Shown here piece after piece: positions 54,860 to 62,978 of a stretch of 64,000 bases of DNA. Positions within the stretch are counted from its first letter, which is position 1, and each line of letters starts with the position of its first letter. Below the pieces are notes generated by a model. The model saw nothing but the letters and a program-made list of their open reading frames with translations. It made no database searches and had not been told where the DNA came from. The translations under genes and the position numbers were made by a program. Source of the DNA: an uncultured Flavobacteriaceae bacterium (lineage in GTDB: Bacteria; Bacteroidota; Bacteroidia; Flavobacteriales; Flavobacteriaceae); contig CAJWGK010000002.1 in NCBI GenBank assembly GCA_913030895.1, forward strand, positions 16,810-80,809, given 5' to 3'.

Positions 54860-57072
54860 AACCTAAAGTTTACCCCTAGTAAAAAGTTAGTCCCTGCCTG
54901 AGGAAAATAGCCTGCTCCTTCGATGGTGGTGATTACGCCCGGCACAGAGTAATCATCGTCATAGGTATAAAAATATCCATTAGACACATATTGGACATCA
55001 AAAAGGTTATTGACCAAAAGGGAGAGATTAATTTCCTTAAACAAGCTGTTGGGCTGAATCCTGTAACTGATATTAAGGTCTGAGGTGGTATAGGCATCCA
55101 ACTTAGAGCTATCGGCGTCAATGTTCCCCATATATTGCTCCCCGACATGTTTGGTCAAAAGTGCCAACCTCCAATCGGTGGAGGGCTGGTAGGCGATAAT
55201 GTTTCCAGCAACCACAGCGGGAGAAAATGACAGTTGGGTATTGCCCAAATCAGTCAATTGTCCGTCTCGCTCAAAATAGTAATCAAGGTTTCGGTTGCTA
55301 CTCAAGGTGAGGTTGGGCTGCCAGGTCCAACGGCTACTAAGTATAAAATTTCCTTCGAGTTCAATTCCCAATCTGCTGCTCTTACCTACATTTTCTCGGA
55401 TGGGTGCACCAACATCGTTAATGGCACCCGTCAACACCAACTGATTGGTATAATCCATATAATATAGATTGGCAAGGAAAGTGGACTTTTCGCCAGTAAA
55501 ACGCCATCCCAATTCGAAATCATTCAGCTCTTCGGGTTTGGGATTGCCTTGCTCAAAGTCGTCGCGGATCGGTTCTCTATGAGCTCTGGCAAAAGAAAGA
55601 TATAATTTATTGTTAGGATTGAAGGTATAGACCATCCCTGCTTTTGGATTAAAGAAGTTATAATCTTGGTCGATGTTAATGGGAGCAGGTCCCTTGACAG
55701 TTCCCTTAGCCGTGTAGCTAATACTTCGGTATTGTAGGTCCAAATAACCAGAAAAACGATCGTCAAACTGATGATTGACTTTGGCGTATAGGCTTACTTC
55801 CGTTTTCTTTCCTTGATTTTCATAAAACCGATCTCTTGGCAATCCGCCAGCGGCATTTTCGGCAAAGATCAGTTCCCCATAGTGGTCGCCGATATAGCTG
55901 CTAAACATCCCTCCAAAATTTAAGGCGGTACTGCCCTTTTGGCTATTGAGGGAAAAAGTGGCGACATAATAGTCGTTGTCTAGCCATTTTTTGATGATAT
56001 TTTCGGTGGTATCGATTGTGGTATCGCCAACAGTATAGGGGACCAGTCCGAGGTAGCTAAAGTTGTTCTCGCTAGAAAAATTGATGTTTTGCTCGAACCA
56101 CAAATCTTTATATTCCTCATATGCGCCACGACCATAGGTATAATTTAATCCTAGTGATAGACTGGTATAGGCATTCAACTTTTGATTCCAATGGAATTGA
56201 TAATGGTCTTGAAGGTATTCGTCAACTTGCCTGTCGTAAAAGCCTTCTAAGTTTCCGTTATCGTCATAAATCTCTCCCGCAGGGTTATAGGTTCTGTTGG
56301 AGTTTAAAGTGGTCGCGTCAATTCCCCACCAAGACTGATAGGTGATTTCGTGACCGCCAAAAATAATGGCTTTGATGAGGGTGTTTTCGTCTTGATAAGC
56401 AGCCTGAAGGAAATAAGAGTCCAAATCTGAGGTCGCCCTATCGATATAGCCATCAGAGGTTATTTTGGAGAGCCGCCCCGAAATTTCAAAGTGATCGTTC
56501 AACAAGCCAGTGGAAAACATCAAAGTGTGTTTGAGGGAATTAAAACTCCCAACAGAATTGGCAATTTCGGCAAGGGCATTTTCGGACACCTCGTCGGTTA
56601 GTAGATTGATGCTTGCTCCAAAAGCACCCGATCCATTGGTGGAAGTACCCACTCCCCTTTGCATTTGTAGGCTGGAAACAGAAGAAGTAAAGTCTGGTAA
56701 ATCGACCCAGTAAACACCCTGAGTCTCGGAGTCGTTGTAGGGGATACCGTTGATGGTGACGTTGACGCGCGTGGCGTCGCTACCTCTGACTCTAATCCCA
56801 GTGTAGCCAATCCCTGCTCCGGCATCACTGGTGGTGACCACACCGGGAAGGTAATTCAACATGATGGGAAGGTCTTGCCCCAAATTCCTAGGAGCGAGTT
56901 CTTCCTTGTCAATGTTGGTGTAGGCAAAAGGCTGACTCTCATCTACCCTGAGTCCTGCAATTTTCACCTCCTCCAATGCAATGGTGGGAATCGTGTCTTG
57001 AACAGTTGTTGTTTGTGCGAGCGATTGATTAAAAAGGATAATCGCAAAAAATCCTAAGCAAATCGTTTTCAT
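54856..57072 (-). CDS. TonB-dependent receptor (probable thiamine/TPP uptake)
   Basis: I start at the ATG at 57072 (MKTICLGFFAIILF), giving 738 residues and a clean signal peptide; the track's 57090 is a TTG. A plug domain (VRGSDATRVNVTINGIPYND, SETQGVYWVDLPDF) and a barrel ending in LLGVNFRF are visible. There is no carboxypeptidase-like N-terminal domain. A TPP riboswitch stands immediately upstream, which in Bacteroidota marks outer-membrane thiamine receptors (OMR1-type). Neighbouring genes for a PnuC-like transporter and a YkoF-like protein support thiamine as substrate. It lies at the outer membrane. Confidence 0.9.
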   Translation of the reverse strand: MKTICLGFFAIILFNQSLAQTTTVQDTIPTIALEEVKIAGLRVDESQPFAYTNIDKEELAPRNLGQDLPIMLNYLPGVVTTSDAGAGIGYTGIRVRGSDATRVNVTINGIPYNDSETQGVYWVDLPDFTSSVSSLQMQRGVGTSTNGSGAFGASINLLTDEVSENALAEIANSVGSFNSLKHTLMFSTGLLNDHFEISGRLSKITSDGYIDRATSDLDSYFLQAAYQDENTLIKAIIFGGHEITYQSWWGIDATTLNSNRTYNPAGEIYDDNGNLEGFYDRQVDEYLQDHYQFHWNQKLNAYTSLSLGLNYTYGRGAYEEYKDLWFEQNINFSSENNFSYLGLVPYTVGDTTIDTTENIIKKWLDNDYYVATFSLNSQKGSTALNFGGMFSSYIGDHYGELIFAENAAGGLPRDRFYENQGKKTEVSLYAKVNHQFDDRFSGYLDLQYRSISYTAKGTVKGPAPINIDQDYNFFNPKAGMVYTFNPNNKLYLSFARAHREPIRDDFEQGNPKPEELNDFELGWRFTGEKSTFLANLYYMDYTNQLVLTGAINDVGAPIRENVGKSSRLGIELEGNFILSSRWTWQPNLTLSSNRNLDYYFERDGQLTDLGNTQLSFSPAVVAGNIIAYQPSTDWRLALLTKHVGEQYMGNIDADSSKLDAYTTSDLNISYRIQPNSLFKEINLSLLVNNLFDVQYVSNGYFYTYDDDYSVPGVITTIEGAGYFPQAGTNFLLGVNFRF

Positions 57073-57132
57073 CTGAATAATTTTATTCAAATAAAAGGGG
57101 TGATTATTCTTAGTTTTAAATCGTTAAATAAA

Positions 57133-57203
57133 TCCCTTGGCAGCATTACCTGCCCAGGTTCAATGGGTTTGATCTCAGCCCTACAATGTTGGGCACCCCT
57201 TTG
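57133..57203 (-). promoter_or_regulatory. TPP riboswitch (THI element)
   Basis: On the minus strand the conserved pieces appear in order: GGGGTGCCC, GGCTGAGA, AACCCATTGAACCTG, GGTAATGC and AAGGGA. These are the signature of the THI-box aptamer. A P3-type stem (GCCC/GGGC) and a P4/P5 stem (GGCAG/CTGCC) are visible. It lies between the TATCTTTG promoter (57212-57219) and the TonB receptor start, and controls that gene. Expression-platform details are in the findings. Confidence 0.95.
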
Positions 57204-57211
57204 AGATGGTA

Positions 57212-57219
57212 CAAAGATA
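57212..57219 (-). promoter_or_regulatory. -7 promoter element of the riboswitch-TonB receptor unit
   Basis: Minus-strand TATCTTTG matches TAnnTTTG exactly and would start transcription about 7 bp upstream of the riboswitch, right at its 5' end. Confidence 0.6.
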
Positions 57220-57248
57220 AGTCAAGGATTAAAAATTGGGAAGCTTGT

Positions 57249-57815
57249 CTAGGTTTTTTTTAATAATTGGTCGATTACGCCAATGGCCTTTTCCAGCCTT
57301 TGTTCTTGATTGCCCTGCAATAAGACGTAGTTTTTTTGAAGTTTATCCAAGGTATTTTTAAAATAATCAAACATCATCTGCCGATCATTGGGGCGATCTC
57401 TGAGATCGTCTTTTTGCCAAGGGACATCAATACCAGTAAGAAAATAAAGGTCGTATTGGAATTGCTCGCTGTAAGCGATGATTTGCGGATCGCAATAACC
57501 GTCAAAGTGGGTCTCAGACCAAACCCGTGTGACGACCACATTGGTGTCACAAAATAAAATTTGATTGGCATTTGCTATGGCTTGGTTTTCTAACTGGAGT
57601 TGTCCCGATACAATAACGGCCAAGTCGGCCTGGGTACAGACTTCCTTTTTTTGATTCCACTTTTTTTGAAGGTAATCTCTGGCAAATTCCTCAACGCAAA
57701 CGGTCTGGTAATGGGCTGCCAACTGCTTGGTCAAAGTAGTTTTTCCGGTGGATTCAGGCCCGTAGAGTACTACCCTAAAGAGACTGGAAGGGATTTGTTT
57801 AAGATCTTTTTCCAT
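57249..57815 (-). CDS. NadR-like P-loop kinase (candidate vitamin kinase)
   Basis: The 188-residue protein has Walker A GPESTGKT at 19-26, a CVEEFARDYL motif, DTNVVVTRVWSE and a late RPNDRQMMFDYF. This is the ribosylnicotinamide-kinase (NRK) part of NadR without the nucleotidyltransferase domain. It would phosphorylate nicotinamide riboside or, given its place in a thiamine locus, perhaps thiamine. It overlaps the PnuC gene by 46 bp, so expression is coupled. It is cytosolic. Confidence 0.85.
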   Translation of the reverse strand: MEKDLKQIPSSLFRVVLYGPESTGKTTLTKQLAAHYQTVCVEEFARDYLQKKWNQKKEVCTQADLAVIVSGQLQLENQAIANANQILFCDTNVVVTRVWSETHFDGYCDPQIIAYSEQFQYDLYFLTGIDVPWQKDDLRDRPNDRQMMFDYFKNTLDKLQKNYVLLQGNQEQRLEKAIGVIDQLLKKT

Positions 57816-58408
57816 GTGATGTATCCAAATACGGCAATTAGGGTAAAGATAAGGTATTGCAAACTGGTTAGGGTGAGCCCTTTATAGAAATAAAGTGGGA
57901 CGGAAATGATATCGCCGACAATCCAAAAGATCCAGTTTTCAATTTTTCGCCTCGCCATTAACCACATTCCGACAAAGAAAATAGCTGTGGTGAGGGTGTC
58001 AACATAAGCCGTCCAGTCATTCCAGCGGTTAAATAGTTGATAAACCCCAAAAACAAAGCCCAAACTAAGTAAAAATAAAACGACTGATATCTGGCGTTCC
58101 TTGACCGTGGTGGATGCAACCTGATTGACATAAACTTCCTCTTTTTTCTGTGACCAATAATACCACCCGTAGGCACTCATAACAAAATAATACGCATTGA
58201 TGAGCAGGTCTCCTAACAATGCCCACTTGATGAGCAGGTAAACAAAAATAGCTGTGGAAATCATTCCAGTCGGATAAACCAACACACTGTTTTTTTTGGC
58301 GTAAACAACGCTGAGTAACCCAAAGAGTACCGCGATAATTTCCAAGGCAATGTCTATGGGAAGGTAGTCGCTGTACTGCCCAAAAAGGAAATCAAAAACT
58401 TGGGACAT
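57770..58408 (-). CDS. PnuC-family transporter (thiamine or nicotinamide riboside)
   Basis: I choose the ATG at 58408 (212 residues); the track's GTG at 58423 adds five residues. The protein has about seven membrane helices and family motifs NAYYFVMSAYGWYYW and WALLGDLLINA. PnuC proteins import nicotinamide riboside, and the PnuT branch imports thiamine. A YkoF-like gene directly upstream favours thiamine. It overlaps the YkoF-like gene by 17 bp and the kinase by 46 bp. Confidence 0.88.
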   Translation of the reverse strand: MSQVFDFLFGQYSDYLPIDIALEIIAVLFGLLSVVYAKKNSVLVYPTGMISTAIFVYLLIKWALLGDLLINAYYFVMSAYGWYYWSQKKEEVYVNQVASTTVKERQISVVLFLLSLGFVFGVYQLFNRWNDWTAYVDTLTTAIFFVGMWLMARRKIENWIFWIVGDIISVPLYFYKGLTLTSLQYLIFTLIAVFGYITWKKILNKSLPVSLG

Positions 58409-58652
58409 AATTGCTGCGGTCACCCTTTACTATTTTCATATTCAACATCACATAGGACTCGTCCTCAAAGGTATTTTTAATGACCTCCTGAAGGCTAGAC
58501 ATAAGTGCGTCATAATCCCCATAAATTTGAGTGCTTAATGGATTTTCGATTACCCGAAATCCCAAGGTTCTCAGTTTTTTTATAAAAGCTTTTATTGTCG
58601 ATTCAAAATCGTCATTTAGCGGGGTTAGTGTGAGTTCAACAGATACTTTCAT
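58392..58652 (-). CDS. YkoF/MTH1187-like thiamine-binding family protein
   Basis: The 86-residue protein matches the small ferredoxin-like YkoF/MTH1187 (DUF77-type) domain: MKVSVELTLTPL at the start and ENPLSTQIYGDYDALM in the middle. Such proteins bind thiamine or its pyrimidine moiety in other bacteria. It lies 9 bp after the PPTase gene and overlaps the PnuC gene. It is cytosolic and may act as a carrier or sensor. Confidence 0.8.
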   Translation of the reverse strand: MKVSVELTLTPLNDDFESTIKAFIKKLRTLGFRVIENPLSTQIYGDYDALMSSLQEVIKNTFEDESYVMLNMKIVKGDRSNYVPSF

Positions 58653-58661
58653 AATAGCGTT

Positions 58662-59294
58662 TTAAAGGTTATTCTGCACTGCTAAGGTACCGCAGTAAGA
58701 TTTTCCAACAATAAATTTTAGGGAAAAATCTAAGGTTTTGTCCTGTATAAAAACCTTAGCAGTTCCATTCTCGGCTCCCCACTCAAAAGGGGCGATAAGC
58801 AATTGTTGTGAAAAAATAATTCCCGGTTGTTGAATGGCCTTGTACAGGGCCTCCTTGGCAGTCCACAGTAGCGTCAGTTTTCGAATAGCTGTATCGCCAT
58901 TTCTGGCAAAATCCTCTTCAGGGTGCAAAAAACGATTAGCAATATTGATTATTTTTTCCTGATAGCACTCCAAATCAAATCCCAGGGGTTTTGTTCCATA
59001 GGCGATACCGGCAACAGTTTTGGAATGTGAAATAGATAGTTTTTTACCCGATTTCAAGACGGGTGCCCCCATAGCATTGTAGCGCAAGTTGGATGGGTCA
59101 ATATCGGCGGCTAAAAAAAGTTTTCTAGTGGCTAGGAATCCCTTTTGGTGGTTAGATTTTTTACGTTTTTGCAGTCGGTTTTTATCTTCGGGAGTCAGCG
59201 TCAGGTTTTGGGAAATTTCCTCCATTGATTCCTCAATATGCCATATTAAAATTTGGAGGTCATCACTCAAAACAATGCGATTATTTAAAGGCAT
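58662..59294 (-). CDS. 4'-phosphopantetheinyl transferase-superfamily protein
   Basis: The 210-residue protein has the catalytic motifs GFDLE (about residue 108-112) and LLWTAKEALYKAI, which bind Mg and CoA. It attaches phosphopantetheine to acyl or peptidyl carrier proteins. It is of Sfp/EntD type rather than AcpS. It heads the minus-strand run PPTase-YkoF-PnuC-kinase. Divergent ahcY starts 59 bp away and its -33 element abuts the PPTase start. Confidence 0.9.
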   Translation of the reverse strand: MPLNNRIVLSDDLQILIWHIEESMEEISQNLTLTPEDKNRLQKRKKSNHQKGFLATRKLFLAADIDPSNLRYNAMGAPVLKSGKKLSISHSKTVAGIAYGTKPLGFDLECYQEKIINIANRFLHPEEDFARNGDTAIRKLTLLWTAKEALYKAIQQPGIIFSQQLLIAPFEWGAENGTAKVFIQDKTLDFSLKFIVGKSYCGTLAVQNNL

Positions 59295-59324
59295 TTGATA
59301 TTGAAATTAAAGTGCGTACTTTTG
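59295..59324 (+). promoter_or_regulatory. Promoter of ahcY
   Basis: TTG (59295-59297), a 19-bp spacer and TACTTTTG (59317-59324) is a full consensus promoter. The predicted start lies near the first ATG at 59335, so I prefer the second ATG at 59353. Confidence 0.7.
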
Positions 59325-59352
59325 CTTAAAAATTATGAACAAAGATAATACT

Positions 59353-60675
59353 ATGGGAACGAAAACAGCATCTACATATTTACCCTATAAGGTCAAAGAT
59401 ATGGCTTTGGCGGAATATGGGAGAAGAGAGATTCAGTTGGCTGAAGCAGAAATGCCAGGGTTAATGGCATTGCGAGAGGAGTATGGTGAGAGCCAACCCC
59501 TGAAGGGCGCGCGCATTGCAGGATGTCTACACATGACCATACAAACAGCCGTGCTGATTGAGACCTTGACTGCGCTTGGCGCCGAAGTGACTTGGAGTTC
59601 TTGTAATATCTTTTCAACCCAAGACCATGCCGCTGCTGCCATTGCTGCAGCAGGGATTCCTGTTTATGCTTGGAAGGGAATGAACGAAGAAGAGTTTGAC
59701 TGGTGTATCGAACAAACTGTATTTTTTGGTGAGGAACGCCAACCGCTCAATATGATTTTAGATGATGGTGGAGATTTGACCAATCTGGTTTTAGATCATT
59801 ACCCTGAATTGGTAGAGGGGATCAAAGGGCTATCGGAAGAAACAACAACAGGTGTTCATCGTTTGTACGAAAGAATGAAAAACGGCACCCTGCCGATGCC
59901 TGCCATTAATGTAAACGACTCGGTGACAAAGTCCAAGTTTGACAATAAGTATGGCTGTAAGGAAAGTGCTGTGGATGCCATTAGAAGAGCGACTGACGTG
60001 ATGCTTGCCGGAAAGCGCGTTGTGGTTGCTGGTTATGGAGATGTGGGCAAGGGAACAGCCGCTTCTTTTAGAGGTGCTGGAGCGATTGTCACCGTAACAG
60101 AAATTGATCCAATCTGCGCTTTACAAGCTGCCATGGATGGGTTTGAGGTAAAGAAATTGTCAACGGTTATCGGAAATGCCGATATCGTAGTTACAGCTAC
60201 TGGCAACAAAGACATCCTTAAAAAAGAATATTTCCTAGCCCTTAAGGACAAAGCAATTGTATGTAATATCGGGCACTTTGATAATGAAATCGATATGGCA
60301 TGGCTCAATGATAGCTACGGACATACCAAAGTTGAAATCAAGCCACAGGTTGATCTCTATACTTTAGAGGAAGGGAAAGAACTAATTGTGCTTGCCGAAG
60401 GAAGATTGGTTAATCTGGGTTGTGCAACGGGTCACCCGAGTTTTGTGATGAGTAATTCTTTTACAAATCAAACCCTAGCTCAAATCGAATTGTGGAAGCA
60501 CTCTGAAAACTACGAAAACAAGGTTTATATGCTTCCAAAACACTTGGATGAAAAAGTAGCCTCACTCCATTTAGAACATTTAGGTGTTGAATTGGATAAC
60601 CTGTCTGAAGATCAGGCGGAATATATCGGCGTAACGGTTAAAGGGCCATATAAACCAGATTATTACAGGTACTAG
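59353..60675 (+). CDS. ahcY: Adenosylhomocysteinase
   Basis: The protein from 59353 is 440 residues (446 from 59335). It has the NAD site AGYGDVGKG, the catalytic region [17 protein letters not shown] and the C-terminal [11 protein letters not shown]. It hydrolyses S-adenosylhomocysteine to adenosine and homocysteine in the cytosol, completing the methylation cycle. A strong terminator follows 25 bp downstream. Its N terminus starting at 59353 fits the family. Confidence 0.95.
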   Translation: MGTKTASTYLPYKVKDMALAEYGRREIQLAEAEMPGLMALREEYGESQPLKGARIAGCLHMTIQTAVLIETLTALGAEVTWSSCNIFSTQDHAAAAIAAAGIPVYAWKGMNEEEFDWCIEQTVFFGEERQPLNMILDDGGDLTNLVLDHYPELVEGIKGLSEETTTGVHRLYERMKNGTLPMPAINVNDSVTKSKFDNKYGCKESAVDAIRRATDVMLAGKRVVVAGYGDVGKGTAASFRGAGAIVTVTEIDPICALQAAMDGFEVKKLSTVIGNADIVVTATGNKDILKKEYFLALKDKAIVCNIGHFDNEIDMAWLNDSYGHTKVEIKPQVDLYTLEEGKELIVLAEGRLVNLGCATGHPSFVMSNSFTNQTLAQIELWKHSENYENKVYMLPKHLDEKVASLHLEHLGVELDNLSEDQAEYIGVTVKGPYKPDYYRY

Positions 60676-60700
60676 TTTTTAATCAGATATTTAATTGGAA

Positions 60701-60723
60701 GCCAGTTTTTACTGGCTTTTTTT
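60701..60723 (+). terminator. Terminator of ahcY
   Basis: GCCAGT-TTTT-ACTGGC is a perfect 6-bp stem followed by TTTTTTT. Confidence 0.85.
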
Positions 60724-60757
60724 ATATATTAACCCGAATTTATTCTAACACACAACT

Positions 60758-62008
60758 ATGTATATAAAAAACAAACTATTTCTTTCTGCTGTTTTATTTG
60801 TTTTCACTTTGGTTGCCTTTGCACAGGAGATGGAAGGGCTAGATTTAAGCAAACTGTCTAAGCTAAACGATTATATCGAAAAAGAGGTAAAAGCCGAAAA
60901 GCTCGCCGGAGCAGAATTTCTTGTCGCCAGAAATAATAAAATCGTAATGCACAGTGTTCGCGGATTTGCCAATCTGTCAACAAAAAAGAAGCTCGATAAA
61001 AACAGTATTTACTTTATACAATCGATGACCAAGCCGATCATAAGCGTAGCAATTATGCAACTATATGAGAGGGGTTTGCTTGATTTTGATGACCATGTTT
61101 CAAAATATATTCCAGAAGCTGCTGAACTGAAAGTGGCTTTGGATTGGACAAAAGGGGTTGATAGCCCTACCGAAAAAATAAAGAACCCAATAACCGTTGG
61201 TCAATTGCTCAGTCACTTTTCAGGACTTTCTCATGGACTTTGGAATAATAAATTAGACCGTGATATCGGCAAGTTGATCTATGGGATAAATTATCCTTTT
61301 TTCACTGACTACTCTTTTCATAAAACCGTTGAAAGTAGGGCTAAGGCATTGCTCAATGCGCCATTAATGTATCAACCAGGCACAAAATGGTACTATAGTG
61401 CTGGTGGTGACTTACTTGCAGTTATTATTGAAAAAGTGACCAAACAAACCGTTTCAGCTTATTTGAAAGAAAATATTTTTGATCCCCTCGAGATGGATGA
61501 TACCGACTACAATGTGGATAAAGAAGCGTTGGATCGGATTATGCCACTTCACTATAAAAACAACAAAGGAGCATTTATCCTCAGTAAAAATCAGCCACCT
61601 CGAATGGGAAATACCCTTTATGGGGGTACGCATGGGCTTTATTCATCGGCAATGGATTATCTGAAGTTCTGTCAGATGATACTCAATGGCGGTAAGTGGA
61701 ATGGGCAACGTATTTTGAAAAAGAAAACGGTAGATCTGATGAAGGTCAATCAAGTAGCGTCTACCTATTCGAGAAAAAATCAAGGTTTCGGTTATGGATT
61801 TGCTATAGAGTATGATCAGTCAAGTGAACAGAAGGGAAAAGCGCAGACACTGTATTGGGGAGGCTACTTTAATACGCGGTTTTTTATTGATCTGAAGCAA
61901 AATATTGTCGCCCTATGGATGACGCAGAAGCTTCCTAACTATTCCTATGAGGGCTATCACCAGGTGCTCAAAAAAAATGTCTATGATGCGATCATAGACA
62001 TTGAATAA
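60758..62008 (+). CDS. Class C beta-lactamase-like serine hydrolase
   Basis: The 416-residue protein has a signal peptide (cleavage near VAFAQ, about residue 22), the active-site SMTK at about residue 88-91, a YSAG motif in place of the second-motif YxN, and GGTHGLY further on. It is a periplasmic penicillin-binding-protein/esterase-type hydrolase of the beta-lactamase family; antibiotic hydrolysis is not implied. It stands alone between ahcY and the L27 gene. Confidence 0.92.
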   Translation: MYIKNKLFLSAVLFVFTLVAFAQEMEGLDLSKLSKLNDYIEKEVKAEKLAGAEFLVARNNKIVMHSVRGFANLSTKKKLDKNSIYFIQSMTKPIISVAIMQLYERGLLDFDDHVSKYIPEAAELKVALDWTKGVDSPTEKIKNPITVGQLLSHFSGLSHGLWNNKLDRDIGKLIYGINYPFFTDYSFHKTVESRAKALLNAPLMYQPGTKWYYSAGGDLLAVIIEKVTKQTVSAYLKENIFDPLEMDDTDYNVDKEALDRIMPLHYKNNKGAFILSKNQPPRMGNTLYGGTHGLYSSAMDYLKFCQMILNGGKWNGQRILKKKTVDLMKVNQVASTYSRKNQGFGYGFAIEYDQSSEQKGKAQTLYWGGYFNTRFFIDLKQNIVALWMTQKLPNYSYEGYHQVLKKNVYDAIIDIE

Positions 62009-62039
62009 TTGGAAATGTAATTCTTAAAAGTAAGATTTT

Positions 62040-62300
62040 CTAGGCCTCAAAGGGAACTATAGAGACGTAAGATTTATTGTCTTTCTTTTTAGTGAATTTT
62101 ACTAAGCCATCCACTTTGGCGTGGAGGGTGTGGTCTTTTCCAAGATATACATTTTCTCCTGGATTGTGAGCAGTTCCACGTTGACGGACGATGATGTTAC
62201 CCGCCCTGGCAGCTTGGCCACCAAAAATCTTTACGCCTAGGCGTTTCGATTCTGATTCTCTTCCGTTTTTGGAGCTACCTACTCCTTTTTTGTGTGCCAT
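62040..62300 (-). CDS. rpmA: 50S ribosomal protein L27
   Basis: The 86-residue protein is L27: [24 protein letters not shown] and [18 protein letters not shown]. It reaches into the peptidyl transferase centre. It follows rplU by 24 bp and is cotranscribed. There is no N-terminal pre-sequence. Confidence 0.97.
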   Translation of the reverse strand: MAHKKGVGSSKNGRESESKRLGVKIFGGQAARAGNIIVRQRGTAHNPGENVYLGKDHTLHAKVDGLVKFTKKKDNKSYVSIVPFEA

Positions 62301-62324
62301 TTTATTATTGTTTTATTGTGATGC

Positions 62325-62882
62325 TTATTTGCTTAGCGCTTCGATCAATTCAGCCTTTTTTAAACTGGTGTAACCAGAAATGCCTTTTTCCTTAGCCACT
62401 GCTTTTAATTCGGCAACGGTCATTTTAGCATAGTCAACTGCTGTTTCCTTTTTTGGAGCAGCTTTTTTGGCGGCTGGTTTAGCTGCTGCTTTTTCTGCAG
62501 CAGGTTTAGCCGGAGCTGCTTTTTTAGCAGGTGCTTTTTCCGCGGCTGGTTTTGCAGCGGGCTTAGCTCCAGAAGCGACAATCTTTTCGACCATCAATTC
62601 GGTTAGGGCTTGGCGGTGACCGTTTTTGACGCGGTATCCTTTTCTACGTTTTTTCTTAAATACGATTACTTTGTCCCCTTTCAGGTGACCCACGACTTTT
62701 GCTTCTACCGCAGCGCCGCTTATAGCTGGGGCGCCTACAGTCACTTTTTTTCCATCGTCAAGCAAATAGACTTTATCAAAGGAAACCTTGCTTCCTTCTT
62801 TGTCTTGCAAACGATGTACGAAAAGCTTTTGGTCTTTTGCAACTTTAAATTGCTGCCCTGCTATCTCTACAATTGCGTACAT
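62325..62882 (-). CDS. rplU: 50S ribosomal protein L21 with Ala/Lys/Pro linker and C-terminal helical domain
   Basis: The N-terminal 106 residues form a complete L21 ([14 protein letters not shown] and the basic [15 protein letters not shown] loop). The remaining 79 residues are an Ala/Lys/Pro-rich linker (107-148) and a small helical domain ([30 protein letters not shown]) resembling a Rho N-terminal or SAP-like domain. It is first in the rplU-rpmA operon. A full consensus promoter lies upstream. The extension is not needed for basic L21 function. Confidence 0.95.
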   Translation of the reverse strand: MYAIVEIAGQQFKVAKDQKLFVHRLQDKEGSKVSFDKVYLLDDGKKVTVGAPAISGAAVEAKVVGHLKGDKVIVFKKKRRKGYRVKNGHRQALTELMVEKIVASGAKPAAKPAAEKAPAKKAAPAKPAAEKAAAKPAAKKAAPKKETAVDYAKMTVAELKAVAKEKGISGYTSLKKAELIEALSK

Positions 62883-62901
62883 AGTGTATAATTTTGGATT
62901 G

Positions 62902-62931
62902 CAAATATAATTATTTTGATTTCAAAAACAA
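62902..62931 (-). promoter_or_regulatory. Promoter of rplU-rpmA
   Basis: Minus-strand TTG (62929-62931), a 19-bp spacer and TATATTTG (62902-62909) is a full consensus promoter, 20 bp before the rplU ATG. Confidence 0.7.
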
Positions 62932-62978
62932 GTTTCAAAAACTTAATTTAAGTGCAGCAATAATGGGAAATTCACCCC

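Noticed and set aside
60758-62008. Antibiotic-resistance beta-lactamase
   Set aside because: The second motif is YSAG instead of YxN and the gene lies in a housekeeping region. The family covers many esterases and peptidases.
62009-62039. Terminator between the serine hydrolase and rpmA
   Set aside because: The region is AT-rich and no stem of more than four pairs with a T run is visible.
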